64,000 bases of DNA from Marinomonas sp. SBI8L (GCF_001624705.1 NZ_JSEO01000013.1:104878-168877), one strand, 5' to 3'. Positions 14,885-24,143 are shown, numbered from the stretch's first letter. Numbers and translations are program-made. Notes: generated by a model from the letters alone, not told the origin.

Positions 14885-16435
14885 ATGGCAGATAATAATT
14901 TAATTATTTTTGATACAACCTTGCGTGATGGGGAGCAAAGTCCAGGCGCATCTATGACGCAAGAAGAAAAACTGCGTATCGCGAAAACATTAGAAAAAAT
15001 GCGAGTGGATGTTATTGAGGCGGGTTTTGCTATTGCAAGTCCTGGAGACTTTGCATCAGTAAAGGCAATTGCAGATAGTGTAAAAGATTCAACCATTTGC
15101 TCTTTGTCTCGTGCGTTAGATAAAGATATTGACCGTGCTGCAGAAGCGCTTAAAAATGCCAATTCAGGGCGAATTCATACCTTTATTGCAACCTCTCCGA
15201 TTCATATGCAGTACAAGTTAAAAATGCAACCAGAAGACGTGGTTGCACAAGCGGTACATGCGGTAAAACGTGCACGTAATTTAGTGGCAGATGTTGAGTT
15301 TTCTTGTGAAGATGCGGGGCGTTCAGAGCTTCCTTTTTTATGTCAGATTATCGAAGCAGCGATTGATGCTGGTGCCTCAACTATCAATATCCCAGACACA
15401 GTGGGTTATGCCTTGCCTCATGAGTTTGGCGATAAAATTAAATACCTACTTAATAATATTCCTAATGCTGATAAAGCTATCTTTTCTGTGCATTGCCATA
15501 ATGATTTGGGCTTGGCCGTGGCGAACTCAATTGCAGCGGTTGCCAATGGGGCGCGCCAAGTCGAATGTACCATTAATGGTTTAGGTGAAAGGGCGGGTAA
15601 TGCATCACTTGAAGAAGTGGTAATGGCCCTAAGAACTCGCCATGATTTATTAGCGCTTGATACTAATATTGATACTAGCTTTATTGTGCCTGCATCTCGC
15701 TTGGTTTCAAGCGTGACAGGCTTTCCAGTACAACCAAACAAAGCCATTGTTGGGGCTAACGCTTTTGCCCATGAATCGGGTATTCACCAAGACGGTATTT
15801 TAAAGCATAGGGAAACCTATGAAATTATGCGGGCCGAAGATGTGGGGTGGAAAAACAACAAACTCATAATGGGTAAACACTCTGGTCGTAATGCCTTTAA
15901 ATCAAAAATGGAAGAGTTGGATATCAACTTTGAAAATGACGAAGCGCTGAATTCCGCCTTTGCTCGATTTAAAGAACTAGCGGATAAAAAGCATGATATT
16001 TATGATGAAGACTTAACCGCGCTTATGTCGGCTGAACGTAGTTTTAGCGATAACAAAGATCACTTTAAGTTTGTTTCTATGACCTCCTCATCACAAACAG
16101 GGTCCTCACCAAAAGCTAGCATAGTGATGAATGTGGATGGTAAGGAACACAGTGTTGAGACAACAGGGGACGGCCAGGTTGATGCACTATTTAAAGGGAT
16201 TGAGTCTTTAGCGCATTCCCATGCGAAGCTGAGCTTGTACTCAGTGAATGCTGTGACTCAGGGGATAGAAGCGCAAGGGGAAGTAACAGTACGATTAGAA
16301 AGAGATGGTCGAATTGTTAATGGTATGAGTGCGGATACTGATGTTATTGCTGCCTCAGCAAAAGCTTATATTAATGCGTTAAACCTACTTTGGAATGAAG
16401 TCGATAAGGCGCATCCCCAGCCACACCATTTATGA
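14885..16435 (+). CDS. leuA: 2-isopropylmalate synthase
   Basis: LeuA condenses acetyl-CoA with 2-oxoisovalerate, the first committed step of leucine synthesis. The 516-residue protein starts [22 protein letters not shown], the catalytic/metal motif of the HMGL-like TIM barrel. It continues with [23 protein letters not shown], the metal-binding [16 protein letters not shown] and [16 protein letters not shown], then [12 protein letters not shown]. The last 130 or so residues form the regulatory dimer domain that senses leucine. GGTGGAG lies four bases before the ATG. It is not followed by leuCDB here; a terminator-like hairpin closes the gene. Confidence 0.97.
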   Translation: MADNNLIIFDTTLRDGEQSPGASMTQEEKLRIAKTLEKMRVDVIEAGFAIASPGDFASVKAIADSVKDSTICSLSRALDKDIDRAAEALKNANSGRIHTFIATSPIHMQYKLKMQPEDVVAQAVHAVKRARNLVADVEFSCEDAGRSELPFLCQIIEAAIDAGASTINIPDTVGYALPHEFGDKIKYLLNNIPNADKAIFSVHCHNDLGLAVANSIAAVANGARQVECTINGLGERAGNASLEEVVMALRTRHDLLALDTNIDTSFIVPASRLVSSVTGFPVQPNKAIVGANAFAHESGIHQDGILKHRETYEIMRAEDVGWKNNKLIMGKHSGRNAFKSKMEELDINFENDEALNSAFARFKELADKKHDIYDEDLTALMSAERSFSDNKDHFKFVSMTSSSQTGSSPKASIVMNVDGKEHSVETTGDGQVDALFKGIESLAHSHAKLSLYSVNAVTQGIEAQGEVTVRLERDGRIVNGMSADTDVIAASAKAYINALNLLWNEVDKAHPQPHHL

Positions 16436-16442
16436 TAGACTT

Positions 16443-16485
16443 GCCCCTGATTAAAGGCTCTGGCTGATAATCAGGGGCATTTACG
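16443..16485 (+). terminator. Terminator of leuA
   Basis: GCCCCTGATTA and TAATCAGGGGC form a perfect 11-bp stem around a 14-base loop, followed by ATTTA. It begins seven bases after the leuA stop. Confidence 0.65.
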
Positions 16486-16507
16486 TCATAGTGTGTATTA
16501 AGGTGGA

Positions 16508-17350
16508 ATGAAAACAGTGGCAAACTTATCGTCAGAGCAGGCTTATTGCTTAGATCAGATGGGCATTTCTCGATGGCAAACACCGATAAATGAACATGCC
16601 TTTGTTATCCATAGGCCAGTTAACCCTTGGCAGACTCCACATACAGACAATGCACATGATAGCCTTGAGCAATCCGATGTTTTTTCTCATGAAATAAGTT
16701 CAAAGCAAACTCGCTCAGATGGTTTTTCTCCTGCTCAAGTGAGTGCCAAAATAGACTCTGCCAGCCAAAATAAAACAGTGGCAGGGTTAAAGCAGGAACT
16801 AGAAGCGGAAGCGGGAGTTATCGTTGAGGATTTGCAACCAATTGAAGAGTTATCGGTTGCGATAGAGCCTGCTCCCGTTATTGTCGAAGGTCTTCCACAA
16901 CAGCTACATTGTTTTAGCCTATTGATTGAAAATAAACTGCTTATTTTATCTGATGTTCCTATGGGTTTTCATGATAATGCCGAAATCGAAAAGCTGGCAT
17001 TGAAAATGGCCCAAGCCTTACTTAAGCAAGCTTTGAGTGAATGGCAGTCAGGTACTTTTAACTGGCCTGGACAGCTTAGAAATCCATTCTTTGACGATAG
17101 AAGTGATTGGTTATTAGGGGCACTTGAGAGCCATATAGAAGCGCGTTTAGGTGAAAGTCATCAAGATAAAGATGCACCTTTATCCATAGTTCTAGCGGGT
17201 CAAAATATTCAGAAAGTGTTTGCAGAAATTGCCAATAAACCTCAATTTATCCATACCAAGCAAGCAGAAATTGTTAGCCTGCCTCAGCTGTACCGAATTC
17301 CTGAACTTAAAGCAGACGCATGGAAAGCACTGCAAAGCTTAATTGTCTAA
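16508..17350 (+). CDS. HolD-like protein (candidate DNA polymerase III psi subunit)
   Basis: A 280-residue cytoplasmic protein whose two ends resemble HolD, the psi subunit that links the chi-SSB contact to the clamp loader. The N-terminus reads AYCLDQMGISRWQTP, like the LQQLGITQW of E. coli psi. The C-terminus reads IVSLPQLYRIPELKADAWKALQSL, like its closing L-x-ANP-x-ARAALW segment. Between them is a long, acidic, low-complexity linker (about residues 40-120) absent from E. coli psi. AGGTGG is only one base from the ATG; a GTG at 16517 (ten bases away) is an alternative start. The conserved neighbour rimI is found 5.6 kb further on. Assignment is tentative. Confidence 0.5.
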   Translation: MKTVANLSSEQAYCLDQMGISRWQTPINEHAFVIHRPVNPWQTPHTDNAHDSLEQSDVFSHEISSKQTRSDGFSPAQVSAKIDSASQNKTVAGLKQELEAEAGVIVEDLQPIEELSVAIEPAPVIVEGLPQQLHCFSLLIENKLLILSDVPMGFHDNAEIEKLALKMAQALLKQALSEWQSGTFNWPGQLRNPFFDDRSDWLLGALESHIEARLGESHQDKDAPLSIVLAGQNIQKVFAEIANKPQFIHTKQAEIVSLPQLYRIPELKADAWKALQSLIV

Positions 17351-17368
17351 GTGTTCGGTCTTAGTTAG

Positions 17369-17391
17369 CGGTTATTAAACCGTTCCTTTTT
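17369..17391 (+). terminator. Probable terminator after the HolD-like gene
   Basis: CGGTT and AACCG pair around ATTA, followed by TTCC and five T, 18 bases after the stop codon. The stem is short. Confidence 0.5.
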
Positions 17392-17596
17392 AGCATTCTT
17401 AAAAAGAAAATACCCTGTTGTCATTTCTTCATTCACCGTATTGGGTGCTGGTTCACCGAGCCTTTACTTCTATCTTCTTTATTTAAAGCCTCCTTTCTAT
17501 CATGAAAATCAATCTAAATTATTGATTTATTTGACTTCTTTTCATCAAGCTCAAGATGTGCTTAAAAACTTAATTAAGCTATTCCTAATCTTTATA

Positions 17597-17656
17597 TTGA
17601 CAGTGTAAATTTTATATATACGATGTAAATATACGGCACAAATAAACAGTGTAAAT
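17597..17656 (+). promoter_or_regulatory. Promoter with three direct repeats before the RND operon
   Basis: TTGACA (17597-17602) and TACGAT (17619-17624), 16 bp apart, form a plausible promoter. The ten-mer CAGTGTAAAT occurs at 17601 and 17647, with the variant CGATGTAAAT at 17621, all in the same orientation. They overlap and follow the promoter as operator half-sites would. The TetR protein encoded at the end of the operon is the obvious candidate ligand. The rest of the 338-bp gap holds an AAATCAAT/ATTGATTT dyad (17506-17528) and no gene. Confidence 0.55.
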
Positions 17657-17688
17657 ATTTTTATTGTAACTTTCTCAAGGAGAATGAA

Positions 17689-20055
17689 ATGAATCGCTTT
17701 AAGTTATCTTGGGCACGCTTTGTGGTGACAAGGCCTTGGCCTATTTTTGCTTTGACAGGACTGTTGCTCGGTTTTGCAATTTTATCGATTGTTAGTAGGC
17801 CGATCCCTTATGACAATTCGAATGAAATGTACTTCTTGCCCAATGACCCAAGTTTATTGGCATTTAATGAACTAACGGATTTGTTTGGCGACTCGGAATA
17901 CCTCTCTATCGGGGTTGAAGCACGGGCACAAGATCAAGACGTTTTTAGCCAAGATACGATTCATCTGATCGACTCATTAACTCAGATGCTTGAAGAGCAT
18001 GAGGTGGTGACTCAGGTTAGAAGCCTCTCGAAATATCAATATACCCATAACGATGATGGTTTATTGGCAACAGATGATTTATTTGAAGAGCCAGATGCCG
18101 TCACTGCACAAGATCTTGCTAAGGCAAGAGTGATTATGGCGGGGGAAAAGTTAGCGCTAAATACCTTGATAACAACGGATTTTCAGCAAGTTAGGATACT
18201 AGCTAGAACCGAGTATCGGGCGGGTGATAATTCTCACAAGGTACAGATTGTGACTGATTTACTCGATTTTATTGAAACGCAAAAATTTGCTGAACAAGGC
18301 TATCAATTACATCTCGCTGGTATGCCTGTAATAGGTGAGCGTTTTGAAACGCTAACCAAAGAAGATATGGCTTGGATTAATCCAACAATGGCGCTTGTCA
18401 TGTTGGTTATCCTTTTACTTACTTTTCGTTCTATTACTGGAACCTTAGTCCCTTGGCTGGTAATAGGTATCTCCATTATCAGTATTACGGGTATTCAAGC
18501 CTATTTTGCTTGGCCTTTTACCGCGGTGAACTCTGCCTTAGTGCCTACCTTGATAATCATAGGTATGGGAGTCAGTGTGCATGTGTTGGTGGAGTTTTAT
18601 CATTTTCGTGGCAAAGGGTTAGTACCAAAAGAAGCGGCTTATGAAACCATTACACACCTGTTTCAACCTGTTTTATTTACCGCTTTAACTACCTCAATGG
18701 GTTTTGCTGCTTTAGCCATTACCGAGCTATTGCCCGTAAAACAATATGCCTATCTAGCGGCAATGGGGCCACTGATTATCTTTTTGGTTGCCATGACAAG
18801 TCTACCTGCCTTGTTAAGCTTTATTCCTTGGATGCCCAAACGAACGCAAACAGCTTTTAAAAATGATTTAGTTGGGCGAGTGACTCAAAGCATTCCTGCT
18901 TTCACTTATCGTAAGCGTTTGCCGATCGTTTTTGTTGGGGCAATTGCCTTACTCTTCAGCTTATTCTTTGTTAGTAAGATTACTGTAGATTCCAACTTTA
19001 TTACCTACTTTAAGAAGGACAGTTGGATCACCCAAGATATGCATTATTTTGATGAGCATTTTAAAGGAATCTCTAACTTAGAAGTCATGGTTGATTCTGG
19101 TGTTGAAGACGGCGTTAAGGCACCTGAATTCTTACGTCGGGTTGAATCACTACAAGATTACTTAGAGGGTTTGCCAGAGGCGGGAGATACTAACTCTTTA
19201 CTCGACTTTTTAAAGCAGATACGCCAAGCCGTATCCGAAGATAATCCAGATTTTTTTATCTTGCCTGATTCAGCGCAAATGACAGCCCAACTGCTGCTTT
19301 TATATGAAAACTCTGGTCCAGATGAAGATCTTTCTGATTTGAAAGATTTTGATCAAAGGCATCTGCGTTTAACGGTTCCTTTAATCAATATGTCAGCTAG
19401 CCAGATGACACTTTTATTAGAGCAAATTAATACAGAGATAGAAGCTGAGTATTCAGATCTTACCGTTGAAATTACAGGGCCTATGGTGATGTACAACGTG
19501 CAAGATAGGTACATTAATGAAGGCATGTTTAATTCCTTTAGTATCGCGCTTCTATTAATAGGTTTGAGCTTTTTTGTGCTGTTCCGTTCGGTTAAATATG
19601 GACTGATTGCACTTGTTCCGAGTGTGGTGCCTATTTTGATGGCAGGTGGTGTTGTCACCTTGATGGGAATCTCATTAGATCTTGGCACCATGATAGTGGG
19701 TGCTATGACCATGGGCATTGCAGTAGATGATGCCATTCATGTGGTCAGCCGTTACCTACTTGCACGTTCTCAAGGTGCCGATGTGAATCAGGCGATAGGG
19801 CGAGCTATGAATGAATCAGGTCGTGCCGTTGTCTTTACTTCTGTCATCCTGGTCGTTGGCTTTAGCGTCATGTTGCTAGGTTCCTTTATTCCTTACATCA
19901 ATACTGGTCTATTTTCTGCCGTCATCATGGGACTGGCATTAGTAGGAGATCTCATCGTCTTACCTGCTCTGCTTTATATGATAGATGGCAAAAAAGACCT
20001 CTCTTTGGCTGCCAAAATGACACACACAAATTCGAGCCAACCTTTATCTAAGTAG
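17689..20055 (+). CDS. RND/MMPL-family membrane transporter
   Basis: A 788-residue inner-membrane protein with the RND/MMPL plan: an N-terminal helix, a large periplasmic loop, six helices, a second periplasmic loop, and six more helices. The first sterol-sensing-like block includes LALVMLVILLLTFRSITGTLVPWLV and VNSALVPTLIIIGMGVSVHVLVEFYHFRGKG. The second repeats the pattern with MTMGIAVDDAIHVVSRYLLARS, where the paired aspartates are likely proton-relay residues. Relatives move lipids, hopanoids or siderophore precursors; the cargo here is unknown. AAGGAG precedes the ATG. A LolA-like protein, an outer-membrane protein and a TetR regulator follow in the same operon. Confidence 0.9.
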   Translation: MNRFKLSWARFVVTRPWPIFALTGLLLGFAILSIVSRPIPYDNSNEMYFLPNDPSLLAFNELTDLFGDSEYLSIGVEARAQDQDVFSQDTIHLIDSLTQMLEEHEVVTQVRSLSKYQYTHNDDGLLATDDLFEEPDAVTAQDLAKARVIMAGEKLALNTLITTDFQQVRILARTEYRAGDNSHKVQIVTDLLDFIETQKFAEQGYQLHLAGMPVIGERFETLTKEDMAWINPTMALVMLVILLLTFRSITGTLVPWLVIGISIISITGIQAYFAWPFTAVNSALVPTLIIIGMGVSVHVLVEFYHFRGKGLVPKEAAYETITHLFQPVLFTALTTSMGFAALAITELLPVKQYAYLAAMGPLIIFLVAMTSLPALLSFIPWMPKRTQTAFKNDLVGRVTQSIPAFTYRKRLPIVFVGAIALLFSLFFVSKITVDSNFITYFKKDSWITQDMHYFDEHFKGISNLEVMVDSGVEDGVKAPEFLRRVESLQDYLEGLPEAGDTNSLLDFLKQIRQAVSEDNPDFFILPDSAQMTAQLLLLYENSGPDEDLSDLKDFDQRHLRLTVPLINMSASQMTLLLEQINTEIEAEYSDLTVEITGPMVMYNVQDRYINEGMFNSFSIALLLIGLSFFVLFRSVKYGLIALVPSVVPILMAGGVVTLMGISLDLGTMIVGAMTMGIAVDDAIHVVSRYLLARSQGADVNQAIGRAMNESGRAVVFTSVILVVGFSVMLLGSFIPYINTGLFSAVIMGLALVGDLIVLPALLYMIDGKKDLSLAAKMTHTNSSQPLSK

Positions 20056-20091
20056 TGTAAGCACCCGTGAGCTAAATAGGAGTAATTTGAA

Positions 20092-20931
20092 ATGAAGATC
20101 TTTAATTATAAAACAATGCAAAAGAAGACAGGTCTTACCTTTGTTTGTCTTGGTTTAATGGCTGCAAGCTTTATGAGTTTGCCTACTCATGCAGTAGAGC
20201 TAACGGCTAAGCAAATTATGCAAAAAGTAGATGATAGAGACACGGGTGAAACTATAGTGTCAGAAAGTGTTTTGATTTTGATCGACAAGAAAAAGCGTCA
20301 GCGAGTGAGGGAATTAAAGCTTTTTTCGAAAGAGTACAATGAAGTTGATAAAAGTGTGTCTTTTTTCTTATCACCAGCGGATGTGAAAGACACAGCTTAT
20401 ATGTCGTTTGATTGGGATGATGATGTCAAAGAAGATGATTCATGGCTTTATTTGCCCGCTTTACAGAAAACAAATCGAATCGCGGCCAGTGATAAATCTG
20501 GCGCATTTATGGGGAGTGACTTCTCTTATGCTGATATAGATGGCGTGGACGTGGAAGATTTCACCTATCGTCTTATCAAAGAGAGTGAAGAAGTAAACGG
20601 CCATGATTGTTGGGTGATTGAATCGATTCCTAAAAGTAAGGCCATTATTAAAGAAACTGGCTACCTGACAACAACTTCTTGGGTGCGTAAAGATATCTTT
20701 ATGCAGGTTAAAGCCATCATTAAGGTTAAAAAAGGCAAGCGAGTTAAATATTTCCAGGCTAAGGATATAGAGCAGATTCAAGGTATCTGGACGGCGAAAA
20801 CCTTGCAGATGGTTACGACCAAGCGTAATAAGCTAGAGCATTCAAGCGTATTAAAAATCAATGCGGTAGATTATCAAACCAAGGTTGATGACAAAATGTT
20901 TGAAAATAGCCGTTTGCAGAGAGGCTTATAA
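20092..20931 (+). CDS. LolA-like outer-membrane lipoprotein-sorting family protein
   Basis: A 279-residue secreted protein of the LolA-like family (COG2834 type). A signal peptide (FVCLGLMAASFMSLPTHAVE) leads to a mature domain beginning TAKQIMQKVDDRDTGETIVSESVLILIDKKKRQRVRELKLF. The segments VSFFLSPADVKDTAYMSFDWDD, DDSWLYLPALQKTNRIAASDKSGAFMGSDFSYADI and GYLTTTSWVRKDIFMQVKAIIKV are typical. The fold is a half beta-barrel with a hydrophobic cavity, so carrying a lipid or other hydrophobic molecule across the periplasm is plausible. It lies between its RND transporter and outer-membrane partner genes. Its stop overlaps the next start by one base. Confidence 0.88.
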   Translation: MKIFNYKTMQKKTGLTFVCLGLMAASFMSLPTHAVELTAKQIMQKVDDRDTGETIVSESVLILIDKKKRQRVRELKLFSKEYNEVDKSVSFFLSPADVKDTAYMSFDWDDDVKEDDSWLYLPALQKTNRIAASDKSGAFMGSDFSYADIDGVDVEDFTYRLIKESEEVNGHDCWVIESIPKSKAIIKETGYLTTTSWVRKDIFMQVKAIIKVKKGKRVKYFQAKDIEQIQGIWTAKTLQMVTTKRNKLEHSSVLKINAVDYQTKVDDKMFENSRLQRGL

Positions 20932-22283
20932 TGAAGAAGCCGATATTTCAGAAACCAGCCAGCGCAAATGCGCTGGCTGGTTTTATCTCCTTAATACTGC
21001 TTTCTTCAAGCTCTCTTTATGCTAATGACGATTTTTTTGCGGATATTGAAGTTGAGTATGATGAAGAAGAGTCCTCTCTTGCGGATTATCAAATCACGGG
21101 GCACTTCAAACAGGGTGTAAGTTATGGCGTGCAAAAACCTTCTACTTCGGGCTTTGATCGTAATGACAAAGGGGTAGAGGAGCTAGATACCAGTCTTTAT
21201 TTGGCATTAGAAAAAGATGTGTCTGATGAGGTTTTGCTAAAAGCCTCATTTGATTTGTCTCTTGATTGGGCTAACTGGCGGACGGGCGAGCTTAGCTACA
21301 ATAGTGACGACACTGATTTTATGTGGCGTGACTTATATCTAGATTGGGCCAAAGAGGATTTATGGATAAGGGCGGGTAATCAAATTCTTGCTTGGGGGGA
21401 GTCGGATGTTTTGGCTATCACAGATGTGGTGAATCCAAGGGATCTCTCTCAATTAGGGCAGGCTGATCTAGAAGACATTCGGCTGCAAGCGCCTGTGTTA
21501 TTCGCCTCTCACCCTTGGTTAGGTATGCAGGCTGAAGTTGCTTTTGTTTATGATGCTGACGCGAATGAAATGGCAGGCAGAGGGGAGGCGTTTGATCCTT
21601 ATATAAATTATACCAATGCAGGTTTAAGGGTGAGTGAGCAGGAGCCGGATCACTCTCTCGAATTTGTTGGGCGTTTATATAAAAGCTTTAATGGTGGTGA
21701 CTTTGCCATTACCTTGGCTGATGTTAACTGGGATGAAATAAGTGGTGCCGCTTTTATTAATACTAATGAGTTAGTGTTTCAGCCTTCTAGAGTAAAGGTG
21801 TTGGGAGTCTCTGGCAGTTGGGTAAAAGGTGATTATTTATTTAAATATGATATTGCTCAACACTGGGATAAGGCTTTACAGCCAGATAGTGTGACTTCGG
21901 CCCCTTGGCAAGAATATGATCAAACTTTAGCTGCCTTGATTCTTGAATACTCAGGTATTGATGAATGGGTGCTGACGTTTGAACTAGATTCTAGTTATAC
22001 CCATGATTACTCTGAGTCAGTTGCCTCTAAAGAGCAAACAAGAGGATATTTTGCTCGCGCGAGATGGACAACCTTAAATGATCAGCTTACCTCTCAATTT
22101 AGTGTATTAAACCTTTTGGGAGGAGAGGGCCAAATATACAGACTCAGTAGTGACTATGATATTCAGGATGGTATGAGCATTGGGTCAGAATATGTGGTTT
22201 ATCGAGCGGATTCTGAGTCAGATGACTTATATGCTTATCGCGATCAAGATGTGGTAAAGTTGCGTTATTCATATCATTTTTAA
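20931..22283 (+). CDS. DUF1302-like outer-membrane beta-barrel protein
   Basis: A 450-residue predicted outer-membrane protein. A long signal peptide (ANALAGFISLILLSSSSLYAND) is followed by an acidic stretch and alternating beta strands. It contains MWRDLYLDWAKEDLWIRAGNQILAWGESDVLAITDVVNPRDLSQLG, which resembles the central motif of DUF1302 proteins, and it ends in RYSYHF with the terminal phenylalanine used for barrel assembly. The start overlaps the previous stop (TAATG), so translation is coupled. With the RND and LolA-like proteins it could form a path from inner to outer membrane. Cargo unknown. Confidence 0.82.
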   Translation: MKKPIFQKPASANALAGFISLILLSSSSLYANDDFFADIEVEYDEEESSLADYQITGHFKQGVSYGVQKPSTSGFDRNDKGVEELDTSLYLALEKDVSDEVLLKASFDLSLDWANWRTGELSYNSDDTDFMWRDLYLDWAKEDLWIRAGNQILAWGESDVLAITDVVNPRDLSQLGQADLEDIRLQAPVLFASHPWLGMQAEVAFVYDADANEMAGRGEAFDPYINYTNAGLRVSEQEPDHSLEFVGRLYKSFNGGDFAITLADVNWDEISGAAFINTNELVFQPSRVKVLGVSGSWVKGDYLFKYDIAQHWDKALQPDSVTSAPWQEYDQTLAALILEYSGIDEWVLTFELDSSYTHDYSESVASKEQTRGYFARARWTTLNDQLTSQFSVLNLLGGEGQIYRLSSDYDIQDGMSIGSEYVVYRADSESDDLYAYRDQDVVKLRYSYHF

Positions 22284-22326
22284 CTCAACTTAAGACATTA
22301 CCCGTAGAAGGTAAGCAAGGAATATT

Positions 22327-22995
22327 GTGAACAAAAGAGTCGCCTATCATCATGGAAATCTGAAAGAAACCCTAGTGGTTGAAATGTTGTCTTTATTAGA
22401 AAAGCAAACATTAGAAGAGATTTCTTTACGCAAACTGGCTAAGCATGTGGGAGTCACACCCACTGCTGTGTATAACCATTTTGCTGATAAGCATGCTTTG
22501 TTAGCCGCAGTATCTGTTGAATGTCTTAAGCGCTTTGCACAGTACCTTGAAGAAGGTCATGACGAGAATGCTAAGCCAATTGACCAGCTCGTGAGCTTAG
22601 GTAAAGCCTATTATTCCTTTACTTGTGAATTCCCTCATATGGCAGGTGTTTTATTTGACTATGTGATACCGCCAGAGTACGTGGATGTAGAACAAATTGA
22701 AGCTGGCATGTTGGCAGAAGCAACGACTCGTAAGGTAGTGTGCGATCTCTTGCTAGAAAGAGATATTCCTCTTTCTAAAGAAAGCGAAGCCCTAGGGACT
22801 TTTATGGCATGGAGCTTAAGTCACGGGATAACCGCATTATCCTCAAAAAAAATGAACCAATCTGCTTGTATAACCGAACGTTGGCCTATGGTATTTGCCA
22901 TGGAGAATCAAGAATCGATCGATTATATATTTGATAATATGGGATACATTCTAGTAGAAGGCCTGGTGGCCTGCTTGAAAAAAGGCGCGGAATAA
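22327..22995 (+). CDS. TetR-family transcription repressor
   Basis: A 222-residue one-component regulator. The helix-turn-helix is in residues about 10-55, YHHGNLKETLVVEML...ISLRKLAKHVGVTPTAVYNHFADKHALLAAV, and the C-terminal part is an all-helical ligand domain with a TetR_C-type WSLSHGITAL segment. GTG is the start, with AAGGA five bases upstream. It is the last gene of the RND/LolA-like/OMP operon and probably represses it through the repeats at 17601-17656. The inducer is likely the transported compound. Confidence 0.9.
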   Translation: MNKRVAYHHGNLKETLVVEMLSLLEKQTLEEISLRKLAKHVGVTPTAVYNHFADKHALLAAVSVECLKRFAQYLEEGHDENAKPIDQLVSLGKAYYSFTCEFPHMAGVLFDYVIPPEYVDVEQIEAGMLAEATTRKVVCDLLLERDIPLSKESEALGTFMAWSLSHGITALSSKKMNQSACITERWPMVFAMENQESIDYIFDNMGYILVEGLVACLKKGAE

Positions 22996-23002
22996 TTACT
23001 CA

Positions 23003-23461
23003 GTGGAATACATTTATCGTCAAGCTAGACTAGATGATCTTGCAGCCATCGTTGCTCTTGATCTGAGTGCTAACCCCTACCCTTGGGGAGAAAAAATAGT
23101 TACTCAAACAATTGAACAATCTTCTCGCTTTAATCTGGTTGTATTGGATCAGTCACAAAACCTTTGTGGTTGGCTAACAGCGAGCCAAGTATTAGATGAA
23201 GCTGAGTTAGAGCTTATTATGATTGCGCCTCAAGCGAGACGACAAGGTTTAGCAGAGGGTTTGATGAAAACTTGGTTAACAAGTTTTCGACCTATTCCAG
23301 TACGCCTTTGCTTATTAGAAGTAAGAGAGTCTAACCACTCTGCCTTATCCTTATATAAGAAGTTGGGGTTTACTCAGGTTGGTTTACGCAAAAACTATTA
23401 TGTAGCAGACAGTGGTAAAGAAGCCGCTGTGCTAATGAATTTAACTTTAACTAAGGATTAG
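23003..23461 (+). CDS. rimI: Ribosomal protein S18 alanine N-acetyltransferase
   Basis: RimI acetylates the N-terminal alanine of ribosomal protein S18. The 152-residue GNAT-fold protein shows acceptor-side motif NPYPWGEKIV and the acetyl-CoA loop MIAPQARRQGLAEGLMKTWL. The C-terminal CLLEVRESNHSALSLYKKLGFTQVGLRKNYYV is the classic RimI signature. It starts at GTG seven bases after the TetR stop and ends three bases before the DJ-1 gene. In E. coli rimI follows holD; here a HolD-like gene is upstream but separated by the RND-TetR operon. Confidence 0.93.
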   Translation: MEYIYRQARLDDLAAIVALDLSANPYPWGEKIVTQTIEQSSRFNLVVLDQSQNLCGWLTASQVLDEAELELIMIAPQARRQGLAEGLMKTWLTSFRPIPVRLCLLEVRESNHSALSLYKKLGFTQVGLRKNYYVADSGKEAAVLMNLTLTKD

Positions 23462-23464
23462 CCT

Positions 23465-24070
23465 ATGCCAAGAGTATTAGTGCCAATTGCTAATGGTAGT
23501 GAAGATATTGAAGCTATTACTATTATTGATGTATTACGTCGTGGTGGAGTTGAGGTTGTTGTCGCTAGTGTTCATGACAGCCTGCAAATTACAGCAGCAA
23601 GAGGCAGTAAGATAGAAGCCGATGTGCTTTTGTCTGAATTAGAAAACTATACCTTTGCTGATGGTAGTCACTATAGCGTGGGTGAGGCTTTGGATGAAAA
23701 TGTCATGTTTGATGCTATTGCATTACCAGGTGGCTTGCCGGGTGCTGAACATTTAAGGGATTCTGAGTTGCTGGTGGATATTTTAGAAAAACATGATATT
23801 CATGATGCAATTTTAGCGGCTCTTTGTGCGGCACCTGCTTTAGTACTAGGTACTCACGGTTTTGTGATGGATAAGCAGGCAACCTGCTATCCTGGTTTTG
23901 AAGAAGGTCTAACTGGCGCTCAATATGTGGCTGATCAGCCTGTAGTAATGGATGACAATATTATGACAAGTCAAGGTCCGGCCACAGCTATGGTGTTTTC
24001 ATTGAGTTTGTTAGCGAATTTGATTGGTTATGAAGAAACGCAAGAAGTTGCAGCAGGGCTTTTGTGTTAA
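23465..24070 (+). CDS. DJ-1/PfpI-family protein (YajL/ThiJ-like)
   Basis: A 201-residue cytoplasmic protein of the DJ-1 superfamily. Family members act as chaperones or as glyoxal/methylglyoxal-detoxifying enzymes. The N-terminal VLVPIANGSEDIEAITIIDVLRRGG carries the conserved glutamate (about residue 16). The nucleophile elbow AALCAAPALVL places the reactive cysteine at about residue 121. ALPGGLPGAEHLRDSELL and CYPGFEEGL are further family motifs. Compared with YajL there is a short insertion around residues 60-80. It lies three bases after rimI and probably shares its transcript. Confidence 0.9.
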   Translation: MPRVLVPIANGSEDIEAITIIDVLRRGGVEVVVASVHDSLQITAARGSKIEADVLLSELENYTFADGSHYSVGEALDENVMFDAIALPGGLPGAEHLRDSELLVDILEKHDIHDAILAALCAAPALVLGTHGFVMDKQATCYPGFEEGLTGAQYVADQPVVMDDNIMTSQGPATAMVFSLSLLANLIGYEETQEVAAGLLC

Positions 24071-24110
24071 TCCATACGAATTGAAGGGACTTCTCTGGGT
24101 ATTTGTCCTG

Positions 24111-24139
24111 TTCATTATTAAAGCAATGGGGCGTATACT
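24111..24139 (+). promoter_or_regulatory. Candidate carA promoter
   Basis: TTCATT (24111-24116) and TATACT (24134-24139) are 17 bp apart. Transcription would start near 24146, giving a leader of about 220 bases before carA. The -35 box is weak, suggesting assistance by a regulator. Confidence 0.45.
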
Positions 24140-24143
24140 AATC

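Noticed and set aside
14839-15162. 107-codon antisense frame over the start of leuA
   Set aside because: Serine/alanine-rich shadow of the leuA frame with no independent support.
17531-17557. TTGACT as an alternative promoter of the RND operon
   Set aside because: No acceptable -10 box at 16-18 bp; the TTGACA/TACGAT pair at 17597 is better.
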